Shown in pieces: positions 1-5,095 of a DNA stretch of 6,650 bases (positions are counted from its first letter, which is position 1; each line of letters begins with the position of its first letter). Source of the DNA: Christensenella sp. UBA5394 (GTDB taxonomy: Bacteria; Bacillota; Clostridia; Christensenellales; CAG-138); contig DHOI01000081.1 in assembly GCA_002409725.1 (NCBI GenBank), positions 526 to 7,175 of the forward strand, read 5' to 3'. Both the position numbers and the translations under genes were made by a program. Below the pieces are notes generated by a model. The model saw only the letters and a list, made by a program, of their open reading frames with translations. It was not told the origin of the DNA and made no database searches.

Positions 1-95
1 TGGGCTATGGCCTGGATTACGACGGTTATTACCGCAACCTGCCCTATGTGGGCGTGAAAAAGCCCGAGGTGGCGGCGCATAAGACTGAGTGCTAA
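1..95 (+). CDS. hpt: Hypoxanthine phosphoribosyltransferase, C-terminal fragment (5' end outside window)
   Basis: Only the last 30 codons are present, read in frame 3 and ending with TAA at 93-95. The visible peptide contains GYGLDYDGYYRNLPYVGV followed by KKPEV, which is the highly conserved C-terminal segment of bacterial hypoxanthine/guanine phosphoribosyltransferases (GYGLDY...YRNLPYVGVLKPEVY). The family makes IMP and GMP from hypoxanthine or guanine and PRPP in the cytoplasm (purine salvage). The usual VLKPEVY ending is here VKKPEV plus a short AAHKTEC tail, a small variation. The catalytic and PRPP-binding parts lie upstream of the window, so activity cannot be judged. The gene is followed after 17 nt by a strong terminator and converges on lepB. 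The call rests on recognising the motif and is confident despite the short length. Confidence 0.88.
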   Translation, partial: GYGLDYDGYYRNLPYVGVKKPEVAAHKTEC

Positions 96-112
96 TCCAA
101 AAAGCGCCATGT

Positions 113-141
113 AAAAAGCGGCTTTGCGAGCCGCTTTTTTT
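113..141 (+). terminator. Intrinsic terminator of hpt
   Basis: A perfect 7-bp stem AGCGGCT (117-123) / AGCCGCT (129-135) with a 5-nt loop TTGCG is followed by a run of seven T (135-141). The A-run at 113-116 can pair with the T-run, which extends the stem. It lies 18 nt after the hpt stop codon. Confidence 0.93.
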
Positions 142-192
142 GAGCTGCGCATGGCCCATGGTTTAGGGGCCGCGCTGCAATTTTATATACGC

Positions 193-221
193 AAACGGCC
201 CGGCGCGTGTGCGCCGGGCCG
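193..221 (-). terminator. Probable terminator of lepB (strong hairpin, weak U-tract)
   Basis: A perfect 11-bp GC-rich inverted repeat (196-206 with 211-221) around a 4-nt loop lies 17 nt downstream of the lepB stop on the minus strand. On that strand it is followed by only three T before GCGTATATAAAATTG, so the U-tract is short. The position right after lepB, facing the hpt terminator in a convergent gap, supports termination. Read-through cannot be excluded. Confidence 0.7.
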
Positions 222-237
222 CGGGTCATCGAAAGCT

Positions 238-909
238 TTACTGCCCCCAGTAGAATAGCGCAGGCGGCTCATAGGGCACGCCCGCCATGGGGGAAACGCC
301 CGTGTATACGCTGCGTACCTCGCCTAGGGGGAAGATCACGCTGTGCACCTTGCCGATAACCTGGGCATAGGGGATGGGGCCTATGGAGGCTTCACGGCTG
401 TCCGTGCTGAAGTTGCGGTTATCGCCCATCACGAACACGCTCTTTTCCGGCACGGTCACAGGCTCCATATCCACCCGGATATCGCGGCCAAAGCTATCCC
501 CCTGCCAATAGGCGCTTTCCTCGAGCGGCTCACCGTTCACATAGACGATGCCGCCGGAAACGGAAACCGTTTCGCCAGGCAGGCCGATCACCCGCTTAAC
601 GCAGTTTTCAGCGTAAGCCGGATAGCGGCAGATGATAACATCCCCTCGCTCAGGCGGCTCGATGAGATAGCTCACCTTTTCCACGAACATCCGCTCCCCA
701 TCCAAAAGGGAGGGATACATGGAATCCCCCACCACCTGCACGGGCTCGAAAATAAACAGGCGGATGGCCAGGGCCAAGGCCACGAACACGGCCAGCCACA
801 TGAGAAAATCTAAATTCGAGGCCCGTTTGAAGGCCTCGTCTCGTTTATGCAGTTCTTCGCCGGCAGCCACCATGGCGCCGCGAAGCCTGCCCGATGCTCT
901 TTGCTGCAT
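238..909 (-). CDS. lepB: Signal peptidase I
   Basis: Type I signal peptidase (S26 family), 223 residues from the chosen start. It cleaves Sec and Tat signal peptides on the outer face of the membrane. A charged N-terminus (KRDEAFKR) precedes one hydrophobic segment at about 34-54, consistent with a single-pass enzyme with its catalytic domain outside. Box B carries the nucleophile in GDSMYPSLLDGERM (Ser63). The general base is in KRVIGLPGE (Lys105). Box E is GDNRNFSTDSRE (from about 162). All are intact, so the enzyme should be active. The reading frame runs up to a TTG at 990, but that stretch contains the -35 and -10 boxes of its own promoter. ATG at 909 is the first ATG downstream of the predicted transcript start and has CGAGG 6 nt before it. 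ATG at 873 is possible but has no clear ribosome site. After the last conserved box there is a proline- and aromatic-rich tail of about 25 residues ending in FYWGQ. Confidence 0.95.
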   Translation of the reverse strand: MQQRASGRLRGAMVAAGEELHKRDEAFKRASNLDFLMWLAVFVALALAIRLFIFEPVQVVGDSMYPSLLDGERMFVEKVSYLIEPPERGDVIICRYPAYAENCVKRVIGLPGETVSVSGGIVYVNGEPLEESAYWQGDSFGRDIRVDMEPVTVPEKSVFVMGDNRNFSTDSREASIGPIPYAQVIGKVHSVIFPLGEVRSVYTGVSPMAGVPYEPPALFYWGQ

Positions 910-915
910 GCATAA

Positions 916-920
916 CCTCG
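916..920 (-). promoter_or_regulatory. Ribosome binding site deciding the lepB start
   Basis: CGAGG, in a purine-rich AAAACGAGG context, ends 6 nt before ATG at 909 on the minus strand. An out-of-frame ATG at 913 is too close to it. Earlier in-frame candidates (990, 963) lie in the promoter and would not be transcribed. Confidence 0.65.
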
Positions 921-961
921 TTTTCTGCCCGTCGCCCCCAAAAGAGGCGGCTGCTTGTGAC

Positions 962-990
962 ATTGTACCGCGCGGCGAGCCCGTTGTCAA
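962..990 (-). promoter_or_regulatory. Sigma-A type promoter of lepB
   Basis: A consensus -35 box TTGACA (990-985), a spacer of exactly 17 nt and a near-consensus -10 box TACAAT (967-962) on the minus strand. The predicted transcript start is near 955, giving a leader of about 45 nt before ATG at 909. Eleven of twelve hexamer bases match consensus, so this is probably a strong, constitutive promoter. Confidence 0.88.
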
Positions 991-1024
991 ACCCGCCGTG
1001 TTTCGGCATTCTTCGCCGTTTCAT

Positions 1025-1028
1025 GGAG
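1025..1028 (+). promoter_or_regulatory. Ribosome binding site favouring the upstream start of the lipoprotein
   Basis: GGAG ends 7 nt before ATG at 1036, good spacing. The alternative in-frame ATG at 1054 (MKKLLS...) looks like a more classical signal-peptide start but is preceded only by ATAAGACT, a poor match. Confidence 0.5.
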
Positions 1029-1035
1029 CAAAATT

Positions 1036-2088
1036 ATGTGTTATCATAAGACTATGAAAAAGCTGCTCTCGCTTCTGCTCCTCATTGCATTGCTGGGCCT
1101 GTCGGCCTGCGCCCAGCCGCCTATCGAACAGATTCGTATGCCGAGCGCTACGCCCGTGCCTACACCCCTGCCCATGCCCACCCCCGAGCCGGATGCGCTT
1201 ACCGCGAAGGAGGGGGTCTATACCATCGCCTGGCTTAGCGATACCCAATATTACTGCAGCAAATGGCCGGAAACCTTTTATGCAATGACGGCCTTTTTAC
1301 GCGATGAAGCGGCGCGGATGGATCTGCGTTATTTTGTACATACCGGCGATTTGGTCAACAGCTACGATCAAGAGGAGCAATGGCTGGTGGCCGTGCGGGC
1401 CATGGCTTCCCTTACGCGGATACCCGGCGGCGTGCTGGCGGGCAACCATGACGTGCGCCGCGAAAAGGCAGATTATCAAAACTTCAGCGCCTATTTCGGC
1501 GAAAACCAATTCTCCTTCAAGTCCTGCTACGGCGAAAGTTATCAGGATAACCGGGGCCATTTCGATCTTTTCGAGGCCGGGGATACAGCGTACATCTTCG
1601 TATATATGGGCTATGCGCCGGATGCGGCTTGCATCAAGTGGGTGCGCTCCGTTTTCGATAGATTCCCGGAGCGGGTGGGCGTGCTCTGCCTGCACGATTA
1701 TTTTAAAACAGACCTGAGCCTTTCCAGCGATGGCCAGCGCTTCTATGACCAAGTAGTGGCGAAATGCCCCAATGTATACCTGGTGCTCTGCGGCCACCGC
1801 TACAACATCGCCGCCCGGCCCGCTTTCTTTGACCACGATGGAGACGGCGTAGCCGAGCGCACCGTATACCAGTTGATTGGCAATTACCAGACAACAGGGA
1901 AGAAAGGCGGCAGCGGCTATATGCGTTTCATACAGATCGACGAGGTTCTTGGCGAAATGCGCGTCTACAGCTACTCCCCTGTGCTCGATGATTATGTTTA
2001 TTATGACGACCCGAAACATCAGGCGGAGGAGTACGCAGTGGATCCTGCAGACGAATACGCGCGATTGCGCCTGCCCTGGCTGCCGTAG
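1036..2088 (+). CDS. Secreted lipoprotein with calcineurin-like metallophosphoesterase domain
   Basis: Residues 1-25 form a lipoprotein signal peptide: basic n-region with KK, a leucine-rich core and lipobox LSAC with the lipidated Cys25. A proline/threonine-rich tether follows (about 37-52), then a phosphoesterase domain from about 61. Motifs in order are SDTQYY (Asp69), HTGDLVN (Asp105), AGNHD (Asn137, His138), CLHDYF (His220) and LCGHRYN (His254). This is the order of a dinuclear metallophosphoesterase, so it should hydrolyse a phosphoester outside the cell; the substrate is unknown. Two residues differ from the common pattern: Gln71 where motif I usually has His, and Tyr256 where the GHxH motif has its second His. 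A DHDGDG acidic loop lies at 266-271. The start is 1036 (GGAG at good spacing) or 1054; both leave the lipobox intact. It is transcribed away from lepB and followed after 58 nt by an NlpC/P60 gene, which suggests a shared envelope role. No gene name is assigned. Confidence 0.85.
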   Translation: MCYHKTMKKLLSLLLLIALLGLSACAQPPIEQIRMPSATPVPTPLPMPTPEPDALTAKEGVYTIAWLSDTQYYCSKWPETFYAMTAFLRDEAARMDLRYFVHTGDLVNSYDQEEQWLVAVRAMASLTRIPGGVLAGNHDVRREKADYQNFSAYFGENQFSFKSCYGESYQDNRGHFDLFEAGDTAYIFVYMGYAPDAACIKWVRSVFDRFPERVGVLCLHDYFKTDLSLSSDGQRFYDQVVAKCPNVYLVLCGHRYNIAARPAFFDHDGDGVAERTVYQLIGNYQTTGKKGGSGYMRFIQIDEVLGEMRVYSYSPVLDDYVYYDDPKHQAEEYAVDPADEYARLRLPWLP

Positions 2089-2111
2089 AGCAATCGTCTC
2101 AGAATGTTCAT

Positions 2112-2140
2112 TTGACCTTTTTCGTCATATCCTGTAGCAT
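2112..2140 (+). promoter_or_regulatory. Candidate promoter immediately before the NlpC/P60 gene
   Basis: TTGACC (2112-2117), 17-nt spacer, TAGCAT (2135-2140): five of six and four of six matches to sigma-A consensus at ideal spacing. The expected transcript start, 6-8 nt after the -10, falls on or next to the A of the ATG at 2147. It would therefore give a leaderless or almost leaderless message. No terminator is seen between the preceding lipoprotein gene and this point, so read-through from upstream is also possible. Confidence 0.45.
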
Positions 2141-2146
2141 TGGGAT

Positions 2147-2875
2147 ATGGCAGAAATAAAACGCAAAAAGAAGCGCATCCTGCGCCCCGCACGTTTACTT
2201 GCGGCCGTTTTCGTGCCGCTGGCCTTGGCTATAGGGCTTTTTTGCCTGTTCGCCAACATCAATCGCCAGCCGCCCTACGAGCCGCTTTCAGAAGACGCCA
2301 TCTCCGCCCTGCGCGCGTCAGCGCCGGTGGAAACGCCACAGCGTGAGGCCGCCGTGGAGGCCGGGCTGACGCTCCTTGGCAAGGTGCATTATTTCTGGGG
2401 CGGCAAGAGCGACGCCCTCGGCTGGGACGAAGCTTGGGGCCAGCCCAAAGAGGTCACCTCGACGGGCAGCCAGTCCACGGGCGAAACCAAGCCTTATGGC
2501 TTGGATTGCAGCGGCTTCGTGGCCTGGTGTTACGTTCAGCTGGGCCTTTCCCCCACAGAGGTGGAGGAGGCTGTGGGCCACGGCACCTGGAACCAGTGGG
2601 ACAGATCCACCCCCATCAAATGGAAAGAGCTGCGTGTGGGCGATTGGGTGTTCCAGAATAAATACCCCACGGATAAGGGCAACCATATCGGCATCTGCAT
2701 CGGCTTTAACGAAAAGGGCAAGCCCCTCTTTCTCCATTGCGCTTCCGGGTTTGACAACGTGGTCGTCACCGGCGCTGGGGATATCTTCCGCTATGCCCGC
2801 AGGCCCATGGTGTACGATGCCTTAGAGGCCGGGGAGATACCGGCCCCGGCCGCTTCGCCCTCGCCTGCGGCATAA
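2147..2875 (+). CDS. Membrane-anchored NlpC/P60 family cell-wall peptidase
   Basis: A 242-residue protein with a strongly basic N-terminus (KRKKKR), one hydrophobic segment at about 17-37 and an extracytoplasmic domain, so probably a type II membrane protein without a cleaved signal peptide. From about residue 66 it matches the NlpC/P60 (C40) papain-like fold. It has HYFWGGKS before the active site, the nucleophile in GLDCSGFVAWCY (Cys121), the catalytic His in NHIGICIG (His180) and the third polar residue in FLHCAS (His197). Family members cut peptidoglycan stem peptides, typically the gamma-D-Glu-diamino acid bond. Some 32 residues separate the FWGG and DCSGF motifs, a longer gap than in the simplest members. 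The C-terminus is a low-complexity proline/alanine tail. ATG 2147 is the only plausible start, because an in-frame TAG lies at 2135; the only SD-like bases (GGGA, 2142-2145) sit 1 nt before the ATG, too close for normal use. It is probably transcribed with the upstream lipoprotein gene, from its own promoter, or both. Confidence 0.87.
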   Translation: MAEIKRKKKRILRPARLLAAVFVPLALAIGLFCLFANINRQPPYEPLSEDAISALRASAPVETPQREAAVEAGLTLLGKVHYFWGGKSDALGWDEAWGQPKEVTSTGSQSTGETKPYGLDCSGFVAWCYVQLGLSPTEVEEAVGHGTWNQWDRSTPIKWKELRVGDWVFQNKYPTDKGNHIGICIGFNEKGKPLFLHCASGFDNVVVTGAGDIFRYARRPMVYDALEAGEIPAPAASPSPAA

Positions 2876-2898
2876 GGGGCTATTTATACTAATATAGC

Positions 2899-2926
2899 AA
2901 AAGGGACTGCCGGACAGTCCCTTTTT
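2899..2926. terminator. Bidirectional intrinsic terminator between the NlpC/P60 gene and fbp
   Basis: Perfect 9-bp stem AAGGGACTG (2901-2909) / CAGTCCCTT (2915-2923), 5-nt loop CCGGA, with a T-run on the + strand (2922-2926) and four T on the minus strand (2902-2899). It lies 23 nt after the NlpC/P60 stop and 12 nt after the fbp stop, so one hairpin serves both convergent genes. Confidence 0.93.
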
Positions 2927-2938
2927 GATACGCGAAGC

Positions 2939-4897
2939 CTATGGTTTATCCACGGTTTTCGTTTGCAGCAGGCCGGAATGATAGGCTGCCAGCAGGGCCT
3001 TGAGGTCTGCGATGCGGACGAGGAATTCGTCGCCGATGTCCGTATCCGCGATCAGCAACCGCTCGGGCAGGTTTTCCACGATGAAGGTGTGAGAGGTGAT
3101 GTCCGTGCCCCGGTTGATGGCGTCTTCCTTGCCGGAGAAGGGCTCGTGGGAAGCAATGCGCATGCCCCGGGAGCTGAAGAACATGGTGTAACCGGCGATG
3201 CCGGTCTGCTTTTGGTAGGCTTTGCAGAAGCCGCCGTCGATCACCACCAGTCGACCGCCCGCCTTACGCGGATCCTCCCCTTCTTTGACGCGTACGGGCA
3301 TGTGGCCGTTGACGATGCGGCTCCAGGGCTTGTGCAGATCGAATTCCTCCAATATGCCCCGGCAGAAGGCTTCCTCGTTGCAGAAGCGGTAATAGGGGTC
3401 TTTCAGCTCCTTCCAGGTGCCTTCGTCGGCGATCAGCGCCCGCTCGAAGGTAGCGATATGATCCCGGCCAAAGATGGGCGAATGGCGGCCGCACCAGAGG
3501 AACCAGAGGAAATCCCCGCCCCGCTCGCGCTCCGCATCATCGGTAGCGAAATATCCCTGCCTGGCCAGCTGCTCCGCAAGCTCCAAAAAGGCTCGGCCCT
3601 TGACCCGACGGCCGTATAGCTCGAAGGTACGGTAATCGCCGTTATCGGTGCAGGGGATGCAGCCGTGGAATAGCAGGTTGCCATTATGCCGCCTGTAGAG
3701 GGTTCCGGAGCTGTAAAGGAAACGGGCGTGGGTTTGGAGCCGCTCGCTTTGGCGGAAGCTGGCCGTGAGCTGCTCCATCAGGGCCTGTTCCTCTATGGTG
3801 AGCTTGGAAGGGTCGGCCGGGTCGATGGTAGGGAAATGGGTATCCCGCAGCGGGTAGGCTTGGCCGTCGATCTCGATGGTGTGGGTATCCCAATTAACCC
3901 GGCCCAGCATATCCCGATCCGTCATGCCGTATTCAGGCCGACGGCGGATAAGCTGGCTCTCCAGCTTGAATTGGATCACGCTGATGGCCTTGTGCATGCG
4001 TGAATATAGGGAAAGATCGCGCGGCTCGAAGGGCTGATCCGGCAGTTTGCGTGGGCGGAAGACCTCCGCGTCGCCATACTGCTCAGTGGAGAAGACCGCC
4101 AGCGGCAGCAGGTTGATGCCGTAGCCATCCTCCAGCATATCCAGATTATCGTACTGCACGCAGTTTTTCACAGCCGTGGCCACACAGGCCGCGCTGCCGG
4201 CCGCAGCGCCCATCCAGAGCACGTCGTGGTTACCCCATTGCAGATCCACGCTGTGGTGCTTAATCAAATGGTCGAGGATGATATCCGCATGCGGCCCCCG
4301 GTCGAAGATATCCCCCAGGATGTGCAGGGTATCCACCACCAGGCGCTTGATGAACAGGCATAGCTGCTCGATGAGCAGATCCGCGCTGCCAGTTTGTATG
4401 ATGGAGCGGACGATGCTGTCGAAATAGGCCTCTTTATCGGGCAGATCCTGGGTGTTGAGAAGCTCCTCCATGATGTAGGCCAGCTCTTCCGGCAAGGACT
4501 TGCGCACCTTGGAGCGGGAATACTTGGCCGTGGAGTAGCGGCCCATCTGGATCAATCGGTTGAGCGTGACGCGGTACCAGTCCGGTAGGTCTGGATTGCC
4601 CTTCTTGGCCTTCTCCAGCGCCTCGCGGGGGTAATAGATGAGCACGGCCAGGGCGCGCCGGTCTTCTAATGTGAGAGAATTTTCGAACAGCTCGTCGATT
4701 TTTTCACAGATGGCGCCCGAGGCGTTATTCAGGATGTGCAAAAAGGCCTCGTGCTCGCCGTGGATATCGCTCATAAAATGCTCCGTGCCCTTGGGCAGGC
4801 CGCGGAAGGCTTCCAGCTTAATGATCTCGGCGCATACGCTCTGCACCGTGGGGAACTCCCGGCTCAACAGCCGTAGATATCGCAAATCCTGTTCCAT
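2939..4897 (-). CDS. fbp: Class III fructose-1,6-bisphosphatase
   Basis: A 652-residue enzyme close to the usual length of the class III (Firmicutes) family (about 640-670). It hydrolyses fructose 1,6-bisphosphate to fructose 6-phosphate plus phosphate in the cytoplasm, the committed gluconeogenic step. The N-terminal part carries metallophosphoesterase-type metal motifs typical of the class: MSDIHGEHEAF (about 42-52), ILGDIFDRGPHAD (about 198-210) and QWGNHDVLWMG (about 220-230). The C-terminal part has family blocks NGHMPVRVKEGEDP, VVIDGGFCKAYQ and SRGMRIASHEPFSG, all intact. The frame is open to 4951, but ATG 4897 has AAGGAGG just before it and begins with the family-typical MEQDLRYLRLLSREFPT; the extra upstream 18 codons overlap the -10 box. 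In B. subtilis the homologue responds to PEP and AMP; nothing here shows whether that holds. The gene is divergent from pfp, which encodes the enzyme acting on the same two sugar phosphates. Confidence 0.96.
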   Translation of the reverse strand: MEQDLRYLRLLSREFPTVQSVCAEIIKLEAFRGLPKGTEHFMSDIHGEHEAFLHILNNASGAICEKIDELFENSLTLEDRRALAVLIYYPREALEKAKKGNPDLPDWYRVTLNRLIQMGRYSTAKYSRSKVRKSLPEELAYIMEELLNTQDLPDKEAYFDSIVRSIIQTGSADLLIEQLCLFIKRLVVDTLHILGDIFDRGPHADIILDHLIKHHSVDLQWGNHDVLWMGAAAGSAACVATAVKNCVQYDNLDMLEDGYGINLLPLAVFSTEQYGDAEVFRPRKLPDQPFEPRDLSLYSRMHKAISVIQFKLESQLIRRRPEYGMTDRDMLGRVNWDTHTIEIDGQAYPLRDTHFPTIDPADPSKLTIEEQALMEQLTASFRQSERLQTHARFLYSSGTLYRRHNGNLLFHGCIPCTDNGDYRTFELYGRRVKGRAFLELAEQLARQGYFATDDAERERGGDFLWFLWCGRHSPIFGRDHIATFERALIADEGTWKELKDPYYRFCNEEAFCRGILEEFDLHKPWSRIVNGHMPVRVKEGEDPRKAGGRLVVIDGGFCKAYQKQTGIAGYTMFFSSRGMRIASHEPFSGKEDAINRGTDITSHTFIVENLPERLLIADTDIGDEFLVRIADLKALLAAYHSGLLQTKTVDKP

Positions 4898-4901
4898 GGG
4901 G

Positions 4902-4908
4902 CCTCCTT
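4902..4908 (-). promoter_or_regulatory. Ribosome binding site deciding the fbp start
   Basis: AAGGAGG (4908-4902) lies four nt before ATG 4897 on the minus strand. This is a full-strength SD with slightly short spacing, and it excludes the longer upstream start at 4951. Confidence 0.88.
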
Positions 4909-4927
4909 CATACGCTTTGCTTTCTCC

Positions 4928-4956
4928 ATTGTACCGCGCCCGGCCTGCCATTGGAA
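4928..4956 (-). promoter_or_regulatory. Candidate promoter of fbp
   Basis: On the minus strand, -10 TACAAT (4933-4928) is preceded at 17 nt by a weak -35, TTCCAA (4956-4951). The predicted start is near 4921, giving a leader of about 24 nt that contains the SD. The -10 region is identical over 13 bases to the lepB promoter (GCGCGGTACAATG). The weak -35 and an overlapping dyad suggest control by a regulator, but this is inference. Confidence 0.6.
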
Positions 4957-4963
4957 GGCCCGG
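4940..4963. promoter_or_regulatory. Imperfect dyad over the fbp -35/spacer (possible operator)
   Basis: CCGGCCT (4940-4946) faces AGGCCCGG (4956-4963) with one bulged base, and the inner arms CCA (4948-4950) / TGG (4952-4954) also pair around T4951. The centre is at the -35/spacer junction of the fbp promoter, upstream of its transcript start. It would therefore act as DNA rather than as an RNA hairpin of the fbp message. No known operator consensus is recognised, and chance is possible in GC-rich DNA. Confidence 0.3.
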
Positions 4964-5006
4964 CTGGCGTCAATTTGTCTAAAAAAGCAGATTTATAGCA
5001 GGTTTA

Positions 5007-5015
5007 TGGTATCAT
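5007..5015 (+). promoter_or_regulatory. Candidate upstream extended -10 promoter of pfp (P1)
   Basis: TGG-TATCAT (TG 5007-5008, hexamer 5010-5015) matches an extended -10 with five of six hexamer bases. No convincing -35 lies 17 nt upstream. A transcript would start near 5022. Confidence 0.35.
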
Positions 5016-5038
5016 TACTGTTCAAACGACAGAAAATA

Positions 5039-5047
5039 TGCTATGAT
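5039..5047 (+). promoter_or_regulatory. Candidate extended -10 promoter of pfp (P2)
   Basis: TGC-TATGAT (TG 5039-5040, hexamer 5042-5047) is an extended -10 with five of six matches, followed by AAATTTG. The -35 region at 17-nt spacing (TGTTCA, 5019-5024) is poor, as is common with extended -10 promoters. A start near 5054 would give a T-rich leader of about 42 nt before ATG 5096. I prefer this one of the two for its closeness and AT-rich surroundings. Confidence 0.5.
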
Positions 5048-5082
5048 AAATTTGTTTGTTTTGCGTTTATTATGTTTGATAT

Positions 5083-5088
5083 AGGAGG
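5083..5088 (+). promoter_or_regulatory. Ribosome binding site deciding the pfp start
   Basis: AGGAGG (5083-5088) is 7 nt before ATG 5096. It rules out the in-frame ATG at 5006, which would add 30 residues not expected in the family. Confidence 0.93.
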
Positions 5089-5095
5089 TTTCGTT

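Noticed and set aside
910..990. N-terminal extension of lepB to TTG 990 or ATG 963
   Set aside because: The stretch contains the -35 (990-985) and -10 (967-962) boxes of the lepB promoter, so it lies upstream of the expected transcript start.
994..1018. GCCG-N5-CGGC-N7-GCCG short repeats between lepB and the lipoprotein gene
   Set aside because: Four-base arms are expected by chance in DNA this GC-rich and match no known operator.
1297..2019. 240-codon open frame on the minus strand inside the lipoprotein gene
   Set aside because: Antisense shadow; the + strand protein has a complete signal peptide and all phosphoesterase motifs.
2963..3619. 218-codon open frame on the + strand inside fbp
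   Set aside because: Shadow of the fbp coding sequence, with no ribosome site and no recognisable motifs.
1036..4897. The phosphoesterase lipoprotein and fbp as duplicates, since both carry GD and GNHD motifs
   Set aside because: They share only the general metallophosphoesterase motifs; length, location and all other blocks differ.
4898..4951. N-terminal extension of fbp to ATG 4951
   Set aside because: AAGGAGG sits directly before ATG 4897, the family-typical sequence begins there, and the extension overlaps the -10 box.
5006..5095. 30-residue N-terminal extension of pfp, or a separate short leader peptide
   Set aside because: ATG 5006 has no good ribosome site, precedes both candidate transcript starts, and would place a non-family extension before a start with a perfect SD.
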